Source of the DNA: Anopheles merus | Lineage: Eukaryota > Arthropoda > Insecta > Diptera > Culicidae | Direction of reading: 5' to 3' | Length of the DNA stretch: 64,000 nt | NCBI RefSeq assembly: GCF_017562075.2 | Contig: NC_054083.1 | Coordinates: 2,410,501 to 2,474,500 of the forward strand | Shown: piece by piece, positions 1 through 11,600 of the stretch | How the letters are laid out: each line of letters starts with the position of its first letter | Numbering within the stretch: position 1 is the stretch's first letter | Notes under the pieces: model-generated | Databases searched by the model: none | Told to the model about the DNA's origin: nothing | Seen by the model: the letters and a program-made list of their open reading frames with translations, nothing else | Made by a program: the position numbers and the translations under genes

Positions 1-285
1 CACTAAAGTTTAAATTACATATGTCACATAAGAATGTTGATGTTGCACAATCGATTATCACAATTATTATTTCATGAGTCTCAATTTTCTACATATTTTT
101 ACGAATTAAACTATTTTTACAAGTAAACCAATTATTTTCTTTAACTGTGCATTTTGGCATACTATTAGACCGCTGCAAGACACACCTAAAAACCACCGAA
201 ACGACAAATAAAAAATAACGCTTGTTATTGTAAACAAACAAAAAGTGGGTTTTGTTTTCCTCAATTTTGAAGAGAATAACAGGAA

Positions 286-647
286 TACAGTGGAGCGTCG
301 TTTATCCGGGTACCTTTTATCCGGTTGTCCGTTTATCCGTGCTGTTGAAAAATGACAGTTCAATACAAAGATGACATTGCGTGCTGAAGAGCATTTTTGA
401 AAAAAACGATTATCAGAGCAAATTTTCTAAACCAAAACGCTATAATTCATGGCACATTTCGAATATTATCATCGGAAAAACATGAAGTTTATAAAAACTG
501 GCTAGTTTTTACCAAAACATAAGATAAATTTTAAAAACAAATCAGGAATTTGTGATAAAATAAATACTTTGACTCATTATCCGTGTTTTTCGACTATCCG
601 TGCGTGGTCGAGTCCCGAAGAGACCGGATAATCGGCGCTCCACTGTA
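286..647. mobile_element. Tigger/pogo-like MITE (CAGTGGAGCG ends)
   Basis: The left end at 288 reads CAGTGGAGCGTCGTTTATCC and the right end at 645 is its imperfect inverse (GGATAATCGGCGCTCCACTG). Both are flanked by TA (286-287 and 646-647). About 358 bp with no coding capacity. The TTATCCG-containing end and TA target are typical of pogo/Tigger-type Tc1-mariner relatives. The family assignment is inference; the TIRs and TA are visible. Confidence 0.75.
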
Positions 648-1022
648 CTTAGATTTAATTTGTGTGAATTGATATTTGGCAATGCAGAAGCATGCTTACA
701 GCAATTTCGTTAGGTTTTCGCTCGCCAACGCGTGGACCGCAATCGGTCGATCGAAAAAAAAGAGCGTTAAAATGCGTTACATTTCATCTTTTTTTTTTCG
801 TTACTCTTTTTTTCGGTGTCTGGCAGGTTCCTTACAATTTCGTGCTATGAAGCATGAAGATATAGTCATAACCAACATGGCGGAATTAGTTCAAACACTT
901 TGAGCCCTAGTGAAATTGAATGTGAATTTTGAGTTTTTCTGCTATATTTCAATTAATTTTTATCAGAATATAGCTTATCATACACCAACAGAAAGGAAAT
1001 TCAATTCCCCAACTATGTAGAC
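648..1022. other. Intergenic stretch, no gene recognised
   Basis: AT-rich sequence between two MITEs. The 75-codon plus-strand reading frame at 676-903 has no recognisable motif and runs through T-rich tracts, so I treat it as chance. Confidence 0.5.
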
Positions 1023-1305
1023 CAGGGGTCTCCAAACTTTCAAGAGTCTTTAATGCGGCCCGTGAGGACTGGGTTAAGGTTAAATTAAATAGCTTTTTTT
1101 TCTAACTGATTTTTTTTACTTCCGAAAGATGAAAATTAAGATTCAATAAAAGAAAGCTGCAGAAATTTGCTGTATTTTATTAGTATTTTCTTATCAAAAC
1201 GAGATTTGAACTTCCACTCATTCTAAAGGTAGCGTCAAAATGGCCCTCAACAAGGTTGATAGTGAAGCAATGCGGCCCGCGAACTGAAAAGTTTGGAGAC
1301 CCCTG
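1023..1305. mobile_element. hAT-type MITE with 8-bp target duplication
   Basis: A 283-bp element beginning CAGGGGTCTCCAAACTTT and ending with the inverse (AAAGTTTGGAGACCCCTG). It is flanked by ATGTAGAC (1015-1022) and ATCTAGAC (1306-1313), an 8-bp duplication with one mismatch, as expected for hAT elements. It contains the GCGGCCCG sequences also seen at 59720 and 63884, where related but incomplete copies lie. Confidence 0.85.
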
Positions 1306-1482
1306 ATCTAGACTACAAAACATATTGAATTATTAATTAAATGTACCTTGTAATTCCCCGCTTTGTTCACGATGAAAAAACTATGGTAATCAGGGAATTA
1401 TGAGGAAATGCATTTAATTATTTTTTTAGCATGTATTAATAGTCTCAAGAGTTGAGGAATTGAATATCCTTTCTTTTGGTGT

Positions 1483-1680
1483 CTTCTTCTTCTTCTATTT
1501 GGCGTAACGTCCTACGCGGACGAGTCGGCCTATACAGGCTTTCGAGACTTATTTCATTACCACGTAGCCACAGATAGTCAATCCTTGCTACGGGGGGACG
1601 GTCCATTCTGGGCTTGAACCCATGACGGGCATGTTATTGAGTCGTTCGAGTTGACGACTGCACCACGGGATCGCCCCAGA
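1483..1680 (-). mobile_element. tRNA-derived SINE, full length
   Basis: Read on the minus strand, this begins GGGGCGATCCCGTGGTGCAG (an A-box-like TGGTGCAGTCG) and carries a B box GGTTCAAGCC. It ends in an AGAAGAAG-type tail at 1483-1494 on the plus strand. It is flanked by TTCTTTTGGTGT (1471-1482) and TTCTTTTAGTGT (1681-1692), a 12-bp target duplication with one mismatch. It resembles the SINE200 class of Anopheles, a comparison from memory. Confidence 0.85.
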
Positions 1681-1710
1681 TTCTTTTAGTGTACGATAGT
1701 CTATATTCTG

Positions 1711-1880
1711 TGAGTCGGTCTGGTGGTACAGTCGTCAACGTCAAGACTGTGCCCCCCCTACGTAGGACTGACTACCCTGCTATGGTAACAATAAGTCACT
1801 GAAAGCCAAGCCCACTTCACTAGTGGGTACAGGCAGGCCTTGACCGGCAGCGGTTGTTGTGCCAAAAAGAAGAAGAAGAA
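1711..1880 (+). mobile_element. tRNA-derived SINE, internally deleted
   Basis: Begins TGAGTCGGTCTGGTGGTACAG (A-box region) and ends in an (AGA)n tail. The B-box region is missing compared with the copy at 25343. Flanked by an exact 11-bp duplication TCTATATTCTG (1700-1710 and 1881-1891). It belongs to a second subfamily that shares its 3' body (GTCACTGAAAGC, GCGGTTGTTGTGCC) with the 25343 copy. Confidence 0.85.
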
Positions 1881-2428
1881 TCTATATTCTGATAAAAATT
1901 CAATGAAATGTAGCCAAAAAACCAAAATTTCACGTTCACTTTCACGCAAAGTCTCAAGCGACCTTTACTTGTGTGCTTGCACAGCCTGTACGGTGCGATG
2001 ACATTCGATGGAATGCCATTTTTTCACACTACGTGAAAATATTCACCGTGAAACAGATTATAATTGTATTCGACTGCATCGAATAGCGTCGCATTCCTTC
2101 AATTTTGGCTTCATGCTGCAGTGCTCGATGCAATTTAGGAGTATGTCTAAACGCATGGTAATCAGCAATATAATTTGTGTTTACCACTTCTTGAATTGTA
2201 TTCATAAATTTAGTAATGAATGTAAAGTGCGCTTATCGGCACTTAATTCACTTATGTTAGTAATGAATATAAATTCCACCAATTATTAGGTTTTACTCCA
2301 ACCTGACAACATCCTTATAGCAAAAATGCAACTAAAAAACATATGAGTATTCCTAAAGTAAAGGTGGTAGGCAGGATCCGAATTGAATCAAGTGGCATAT
2401 AGGAGTTAATGTAAACATCACCACTCAC

Positions 2429-2641
2429 GCGCAGATAATTTAATGTTGAATTGGTGATTCCTTGTCTAGTAATGTTCTTCGACATCTGTTCAAGCATTGC
2501 AGGATCTGGTTGAGGACTGTGGAGAGCAATTACTGATCGGGGTATCAATTCTCGATGGGTTCGAACTGCCATGTGCCAAGATTTTATCCGCATCAAATCA
2601 TCAAACGTAAATTCCAGAATAAGTCTTCCTTCAGTGAGTAC
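2429..2641 (-). CDS. Chi: Chip exon 6
   Basis: A 213-nt, phase-0 exon of 71 codons between acceptor TTATTTCCTAG and donor CGC|GTGAGT. It encodes VLTEGRLILEFTFDDLMRIK and continues through HRELIPRSVIALHS, MLEQMSKNITRQG and STLNYLR. In LDB1 the next residues are LCVILEPMQ. No such exon is seen between 1 and 2428, so the rest of the gene is outside the window. Confidence 0.96.
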
Positions 2642-5600
2642 CTAGGAAATAAATCATTGTAAAATGAAATCTTATTAGTGCATTTGATGAATAGTCATAT
2701 TTTAAGAGGGTACATCACTAATTAAAATTTAAAATTCCAAGCTGCATGTCCCTGGTGTACAATAATGTAGGGGAAGGCTTGGCAAAATGGGCATGTTAAG
2801 CAGTTTATTGACTATTCCTTTGAATATGCCACAAAACTCAATTTTTCTTCCATTATTGTATGCTTCCACCCTTTATCTATGAATTAAAATTGCCAAATAG
2901 AATGAACAACTTAAAATCATTCTATAACAACTTAAAATCATGAAAACAGTGTAAAATATAAGTTGATGTTTTACGAGAAGCTATTTTGACACGCGGGGTA
3001 AAATAAGCATAGCCCCGGGGCAAAATATGCACATGTAAACAAACTGTGAAACGTAAAAACACTGGGGCAATATGGGCCACAACAACTGCGCTTAGGCAAT
3101 GGTCTATGCTTTTGCGCACGTTTCGTGAAATGTATTTTCGTTCTATCTTTTGTTTTGCTGGTCAGAAAAAAGCCCTTAAATTTCTTCCAAAACTATGTTA
3201 TCAACAGTTTTTACACAGTTTAAATCTACAAAATCGAATCTTTTGAAGCTATGCCTGTTATCATTATTGAGGCGACAAATACAACACCATAGCCTCACCA
3301 AGCGCCGTATGTCAAAAGCATCTGCCCATTTTGCTCCAAGCGTAACTGCCCATTTTGCCTCACGTGAAGCATTTTTGTATTTTTTGTTATTTTAGTAAAA
3401 ATACGCATTCAATCGCCTTGCTTTCTTCAGACAAATTGAATAGAAATATCATATCCTTAAAAACATATCATATAAAACTTCAACGCATCCCTGTGACACT
3501 GGTTTAAGCTTATTTTCGAAGTGGCAAAAATTATATCAATATGCTACTAAACCTTATTTTGCATTTTTCTTGGTTATTTGTTATATAAGGATTATGAAAC
3601 TTAAATTGTGTTCATAGAACACTCTAATGAATACATTTTGAGCATTGGAAAGTATCTTTGTAGTCAAATAATGCTTAACTAGAGGGTGCCCATTTTGCCC
3701 CGCTTTCCCCTACCCGAAAAAGTGTGCCGCAGTCTTGCGATACAAATCCACAAATCCCAGTATCGTCTACATTTTCACGTATCGTTCCACAGTCCTACAA
3801 ATGTCTCACGTTGATTCATTAAAATATCCCGCGGTCTTGAGTTCTAACGCAAAACCCTGTAATTTAGCTGAATGTGTGAAATCCGGTTAGATGCAAGTCT
3901 TAAAAATGCATGCAAAATAATTGAACATCTCGCCTCAGTAGTAAAAAAAATTAAAAGAAATTAAAACGCGTTTTTAAGGAAATTTTATTTTGGTGTTAGT
4001 GCATAGGAAACGTATTTTAAGTGTTTTCATTTATTTTTTTTTAGTATTTCTTATCTAACTAACTTTTATATTTCATTAAAGAGATGATTATGGTTTTCTG
4101 AACATGGTTACTATAATCATTTCAATTAAAGTGCGCCCAATCCAAGAAATAGAAAAAGAAGTTTACCCTAGCAACAAATAGAAAAAGAGGAGAACGCAAC
4201 CTAGAGCATAAGCTGCATTTGAGTGAGCTGATGAGAATAATGCTCGCAAAACAATTCGATATGACGAGCATTACATTTTCATAGCCACAAGTAAGCGACT
4301 TCAATAAAAAAGAACCGTGTAAAAAACGAGATTCGTTTAACTGAGATCTCGACTATGACCTCGCTTAAAAATATTTAACCGAAAATCTCGACTAATAATG
4401 ATAGTGACGGCTCACGCGTTTAACCGAGTTTTAGGAATGATGACGAATTAGTAAGCTGGAAGTCGGATATTGCTAACTACAGTGAAATCTCTCTGAGGTG
4501 AATCTTCAAGGGACCGTCAGCTTAGAGAGATATTCATTTTGAGGAAAACTAATTAAGGTGTTGCTATGAGTATCCTAGAAACCACGGTAAAAACATGGCA
4601 TCCCTTGAACATTTTTTTTTCATAACGGTCATCCAAACATTCATCTTTGAGAATTTCGGCTACCAAATCGCATATGCAGCTTGAAAAACATTTACCTTAG
4701 GGAGACATTCATCTTTAAGAGACACAAAATGTATGGAATATGACGGGGCCATCTTCTTCTTCCGTTATGTGACAGGTTTCAGCCCCCTATGACGTTACTG
4801 TCATAATCAGAGGCATGCTGTCATTTAGGGTTAGACAGACCTTTATCTATTTCCCTCTTTTCTGTTATCGGGTTTCACAGACGGGACCATCAAAATGTTC
4901 ATCTTAACACGTTGACTGCCACGTCATCCAGATGTTGGTAACAGCGATGCTTCCCAGGGGCCACGTCGTCCACTTGCGGGTGACAACAAAAGCGTTCGCA
5001 AAATCCCGTGTACGATACACACTAATACTATACACTATTACAAAAGACGGTACGCTCCGTTCAGCTTCAAGAAGAGGATATAGCCCACCCACAATATTGA
5101 TACACTTTCTCAGTTGCGCTTATGTAAGGAATTTATACAATCCGTGAAAAGAATGTGGGCGCGTGATTGCATTATTCGGTTCATACATTGATTTTTTTTT
5201 GCCGTACCGGAATTTGTTCTATGATCATTATCGATTTGGCATTGCTAGAGTCCACTAGTTTTTGCTTTTTATTTGCAAATCAAAAATCGGTCAAACTTCA
5301 ATTATCATGGAAAAATCATTCACTAGTGATTTGAAAAGCAGTGACGAGGAAGAATTCATACTGCCAACAAGAAAAGCGCATAACGTTATTCAATCGTCCT
5401 ATTCCGAATGCGATAGTGATCAATGCGATGCTGCTAATGTTGAGGAGAATTTGCGCGAACTAGTGTTGGAAGAAGAGAGAAATCTTAACACATTAGAAGA
5501 AACAGAAAGTGAAGATTATCGGTGGAGTGAACTTAGTGGCCGACAAATTTCAATTACGTTTGATCATACGACTTGCTACAATGTGCAGTTACCTGAGGAT

Positions 5601-8600
5601 ATCGATCCATATGATGTTTTTTCATTGTTCATTGACGACGATGTAATCAACATACTTTTTTTTTATTTAGGAGGGAAGTAATCAACATACTTGTTATTGA
5701 AACAAACCGATATGTGCCACAAAAATTGATGTATTGAAGATCTCGCCAGATGCTCGCATGCATAAATGGAGAGAAACAAATTTTGAAGAAATAAAAAAGT
5801 TTCTTGGTTTACTATTGTGGATGGGATTAGTAAATGTGAAACCTATGGCAAAGTATTGGACAACAAACCAATTTTATGATTTCCAGCTCCCCTGCAACAT
5901 AATGTCACAAAATAGATTTGAGTTGTTGTTGAGTAATATCCATTTTGTTTATAATACGACCATAACTGGCAATGATCGTATCGACTTATAAAAGGAAAGA
6001 TATTGCCATTATTCAATAAACTGCAGGAAAAATATCAAAAAGTATACGTGATAGTATTGTTATAGACGAAGCGTTAGTTCCTTGGCATGGAAGACTTATC
6101 TTCAAACAGTACATTCCTAACAAAGCGCACAAATATGGCGTCAAATTATTCAAACTTTGCTCTAACGAAGGTTACACATGGGCAATAAAAATTTATTCTG
6201 GAAAATCAGCTGAAGGCATAAGAGAAGCTGGGCTTGCGCATAACGTGTGTTTACACCTTGCCAACAAACTCTTTGATCATGGGAGAACTTTATACATCGA
6301 CAACTTTTATGTCAGTTACGAATTAGCTAAATCATACCTAAACTGGCAGGCCCATATAACATAATTGGAACTCTCAGATATTAAAAAAAACACTTCCCAA
6401 AAAATGTCATGGATTGCAAACTTAAGAAAGGGGGAATTATTTCGAAGGAGGATAGTAACGGAATTGTTGTTCTGAAATTAAGAGACACCCGAAATGTAAG
6501 GTTATTATCCACAAAACATGCACCTATCATGGTACAGAGTAACTAACATGTCGGAGGCACTTTCACAAATGCTTCAACGATCACGAAATTAAAACCATTG
6601 GCAGTCCTGGAATACAACATGGGAAAGTGTGGTAATTTTAGTGATCCGAAGAACTTGTGACCTGCCGAACTTGCGATCGTTGTTACTGCAGTCACTCGCC
6701 GCTGACAGTACTACCAGCGTGTCGATGTGTTAGAAAGAGCGGTTTGGCAGGATCGCTCGCCAGATCGACCATCCAACCGGATGGTGCCAAACACGTTTCA
6801 TGTAATGACTTACAAGATTGTCCTCGGTGCAAGTAGTCGCAAGTTTTATTATTTGTATAGTTTAAGTAATACAGTTTTATGTGTTGATAAAGTTTTAAAT
6901 ACGTATGCAGTTTATGTAGCTAGACACTTAATATCACAAAACCTCCCTCCCTCACAACACAAAAGTAATGACTATTCTGATGGTTTCATATGCAAAAACA
7001 TTGAGAAAATGAGTAAAGTGGCATCGTAAACTAGGTATTCAGCTTTTGCTTGGAATTTCTTTAGTACATAAAATTGTCGTTTACAAAAACGCCACTAAAA
7101 AAACATGAAAATTGTAAAATTAATATACATAATAGCAGCAAGCCTATTAGAATTGCCAGCTGATACTATTATAAAACATTTGGTCCCCCAGAATCGGCAT
7201 GCAATCACCATTCGTAAAAATGAGGTAGGTAAAACAATAAGACGTGCATGTCAACGATGCTATTCTACACGACGAAATGAATTAGAAAAGGACAAGGCTC
7301 GTAGTAATCTAATAAAAGACGACAACTTATTGCCCCGGTTATGACGGCATGCCACAGCAGTAGTAGTAGTAGTAGTAGTAATAGTAGTAGTAGTAGTAGT
7401 AGTAGTATTTGTTTATTGAATAATTACATTATTGCGCGTATCGCATTTTTCCTACAATTTTAATGCGTCCGTCATTTTAGACTCTCCTCATTGTTCTTTA
7501 ATATTCATTATATATAACATTGTTGGAGTACTATTTTGCTAATTCTAGGAATGGTTTTTGGGTGATAGTGGGAAAATTATCACAAAAACCCACTGAATGA
7601 CGGCATGCCACAAATGCGAATAGATTGTTTCAATATCTTCAATATCAATAGCACGATCGAACGTAATAAAAAAAGAACTATTTTTCGACCTATTCATTTC
7701 GTTTTATTAATTTCTGAAACATAATCGAACAGTCCTCCTCAGAAGCACAAAAGGAAATCATTTACTCTGTATATTTCTCTTCTCTGTATATTTCGGCGCT
7801 TAAAGTATTAACGATTTATTTTAGAAAGAAATTTTTGTTTGTAACTGCAGCACATAAGACCCTTAACCACAGCAGCTCCTAGCTCAAGTTTACACATGTT
7901 CAAACATGCTCAGTAACCAAGCCAGGAACAAAAATGGTCTACCATTTCGAAGCAGTAATTATTCTATCTAAATAATGAATAACGGCATTGGGGCAATTAT
8001 GTCTTTAATGACAGGAAAGACAATAAATTTCCATCAATCCTTATTTCTGATCTTTCAAAAATTTTAGGCCGCGGGGCCATGGGGTTTCTCAACGCTCATT
8101 TTCTCAAGCACTCATGAGTGCTTTTGAGAAACTTGTGTTCTCAACGTTTGTCGAATCGGCATAAAATCGGTTTGAGAATCTTTGAGAAAGTTGACGATGC
8201 AGCGATCGGCTAACTGAAATATGAGTAATTGTGCTATTCGTTTATCGGTAATCACTTTGGAAAATGAATTCAATGTTTATAATTGAAAAAGTTTAAAGCA
8301 CATGCGATCAAAAACTTATTTTCTATTTAAAGCGCTAAATAAAGCTTGAGTGGCTTTATCAGTTTCTCAGAGTGAAAAAATTGACGACGGCTACGAACAA
8401 CAACAAGTCTAAGAACAAGTTTTGAGTGCTTGAGAAACTTAAATGAGTGCTTGAGAATGTTTTCTCAGCTTGAGAAAGCCCCGTGTGTGAAAGTTAAATA
8501 GTGATACCATATGTTTTGCAAGAATTGTAGAATTTTCTATTTCAACAAAGATTTTTTGTTCAGAATGTTAACATAACATACTTAACTCCACTCGAGCACA

Positions 8601-11600
8601 TTACTTTATTACATCCATAGTGTATTTTTCAATTATGCTGGAATATTATTCAAAGCAGGTGCGAAATAAAAAAAAGCAAAAATTTGACTTAAGATAAAAT
8701 AAAATTTGACGCAATAATTCCCAAATTAATTAAATAATTAAAAGTTATGTGTTTTTCAACAGAGAATCATTCCAGTTAGCGAACTTCTAGTTTAAAAAAA
8801 AACTCCAGTAAAACACATCCAGTTAGCGGTCACCTACTGTATTTTCGTTATGCCATTTTGAATCTATTAGATGTGAAAGGAACATCTAAAACCTCAAAAT
8901 TCAAAAAAATAATTTAATTTTTAACCTCTTCTCTTACAGACCTTTTGATCAACGATTGCAAAGCTAGGTTCAGTGCTGCAAAATATCGAGAGCATCATGC
9001 GAAGGTGACTATCGAAAACAATGACCATCACGCTTTTCGGTGATAATCATTACTGATAATCATAAAAGCGCTTCATGATATGCCGAAGATGACTTTTGAG
9101 TGCTTGCGCTGTTGAGAAAGCAACATGTGTCCAATGAACACATCATAGTAGTCTTTAGAAAATGCTAAATATTATCAGTCTAGTTTAAAAAAAAATACAT
9201 ACAAGTTCATTGTTTAGTTTCTGCTCCTCCTTTATTACACTGTGTTATAACTCCGCTCAACAGGTTATGGGCCCAGAAGTACTGTCGAACAAGTGTTAAG
9301 TTTGTGTTATATTGAAGTAATAATCTATCGAAAATTTTAATCTTGAAGAAACACTGAAAAATTAAATCTAGAAACATGTCTGAATCACACGTCACCATTG
9401 AAAAATTAAACAATCAAAATTACCCAATATGGAAATTCAAGATGGAACTTTTGTTAGCAAGGGAAAAGGTGCTGACTGTCGTGAAAGATTCGAAACCAGC
9501 AAGTCCCGACGCTGCATGGATTGCGAATGTTGAACGTGCTAGGGCACTGATCGGTCTGTCGTTGAACGACAGCCAACTCATCCATGTCATGCAAACGAGT
9601 TCATCGAAAGACATGTGGGATGCGCTAAAAGGCTATCATGAGCGTTCATCTTTGTCCAGCAAAATACACGTCATGCGTAAAATGTTTGCCACAAAAATGA
9701 CTGAAGGTGGAGACATTTCTAACCACCTCAAAGAACTATGCTCTCTTCGATTTCTTTTAATTGCGCTGGGAAAAGAAACGAAAGATCCATCCTTTGTTGC
9801 GTTAATGTTGTCCAGTTTGCCGAAATCCTTTGATGGTTTGATCGTGGCTTTGGAAAGTAGGTCTGATGAAGATCTGAGACCGTGGATTATGTAAAAGGCA
9901 AATTGTTGGATGAAGGAAGACGTCGAGCTGATGGTGCAGATGAAGATAAAGCGTTACTATCTGGAGGAAAGAACAACACGACATTTTGGAAGGACAAGAA
10001 CAACTAACAAGGAAAAACAGTGCCATTATTGCAAGAAGAATGGGCACATAAGAAAAGACTGTAGAAAATGGGCTGCAGACAAAAGAAGTAAGCTAGATGG
10101 TGAAAGCGTCAACGTTGCTAATAAAGACAATCGAGAGGAAGTATGTTTGTTCATTGAAGAAGGCAACGAAACTGCACCATGGTGTTTCAATTGTGCAACT
10201 TCTCATATGACGAACGATACGTCTATTTTGAAGTTAATGGAGTGGAGTGCTGCTCCCCCGTCATAGCTTCACCCGTTCCACTCGTCGCGCTAGACGTTAA
10301 GTTAAGTTAATAGATAAATCGAAGCAATCGTCGATTTCATTGGCGAACGGAGTTTCCATGAATTCAGCTGGTGTCGGAAACTGTAAATTGTTTTCCATGG
10401 ATGGAAACAGAACACGCAAGAAATTTTCTTTGGACAGGGTGTACCATGTACCATCTTTGACGACAAACCTATTATCTGTAAGTAAAATTACCGATAATGG
10501 ATTCGAAGGGTTTTTCGATAGGTTTAGATGTCGTGTCCTGAAAGGAAAACAAGTACTGCTGATTGGTGAACGCAAAGGTAGTCTGTATTATCTAAAACAG
10601 ACTGAACAAGCCATGTTGGTAGATAAAAACCATGAAGCTTCCTGTATACATCTATGACATTTTCGATTTGACCATCGTGACATAGAATCCATAATGAAGA
10701 TTGCGCGGAACTATTTGGGAAGCTGCTTAAACATCAACTGATGTCACGTGAAATCCATTTGTAGATCATGCTGCGAGGGGAAGATGAGCTGAGATCCTTT
10801 CCCAAGTTATTTATCTTCAAGGGCATCTGGTGTTGGTGAACTGGTTCATACGGACTTGGGAGGACCGTTTGAAGTATCAACAGCCCGAGGAAGCCGATAT
10901 TTTATGACTATGGTTCATGATTTTAGTCAGTATACAATTATCTACCTGTTGCAAAACAAGTGTGTAACAGAAAACCGGATCAGAGAATATTGCGCCATGA
11001 TGAAAACACAGTTTGGACACTATCCGAAAGTCATCAAATCGGAAGGTGGTGGTGAGTACAGCAGCAATTCTTTAAAGAAATTCTTTGTAGATCACGGCGT
11101 CGTGCATCAACAAACTGCCCCATATTCTCCACAACCGAACGTAAGAACCGTTACCTTGTTGAGATAATGAGATGCATGTTGGTAGAATCGAATATGGAGG
11201 AGGTGTTCTGGGGTGAAGCGATCACTACTGCCAATTATTTACAAAATCGCTTGCCATCCTCCTTACTGGAATCGACACCTTACAAAATGTGGCACGGAAA
11301 GAATCCTTCGTATGATCATCTTCGAGTATTTGGTTCAGAAGCTTTCGTACACAATCCTAAAGAAAAACGGCGCAGGTTGGATAAAAAGGCTGAAAAGTTG
11401 GTGTTCGTCGGATAAGCGGACAATCAGAAGGCCTGTCGATTCGTAAACCTGAAGACGAAAACATTCATCATTAGCCGTGACGCAAAATTTGTAAAACAAT
11501 GCGAGGATGAGAAAATTAGAACAAAACCGAAGCCAACGACGTCAGGAGGAGTAGTGGTACTGGACCAACTCTTTCATTATGTCGCGCAGAAGAAACTATC

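Larger units (their letters stand above)
4904..7811 (+). mobile_element. piggyBac-like transposon, decayed and interrupted
   Basis: TTAA at 4904-4907 is followed by CACGTTGACTGCC. At the other side GGCGCTTAAAGTA precedes TTAA (7808-7811), and the two ends match imperfectly as inverted repeats (about 8 of 13). TTAA target sites and such ends are typical of piggyBac. The body holds a broken piggyBac transposase, a solo LTR (6628-6961) and a 5'-truncated retroposon (7357-7596). The transposase identity is firm; the exact ends are inferred. Confidence 0.7.

Noticed and set aside
1600..1680. tRNA gene suggested by A and B boxes
   Set aside because: The boxes belong to a SINE with tail and target duplication; no cloverleaf with a proper acceptor stem was found.
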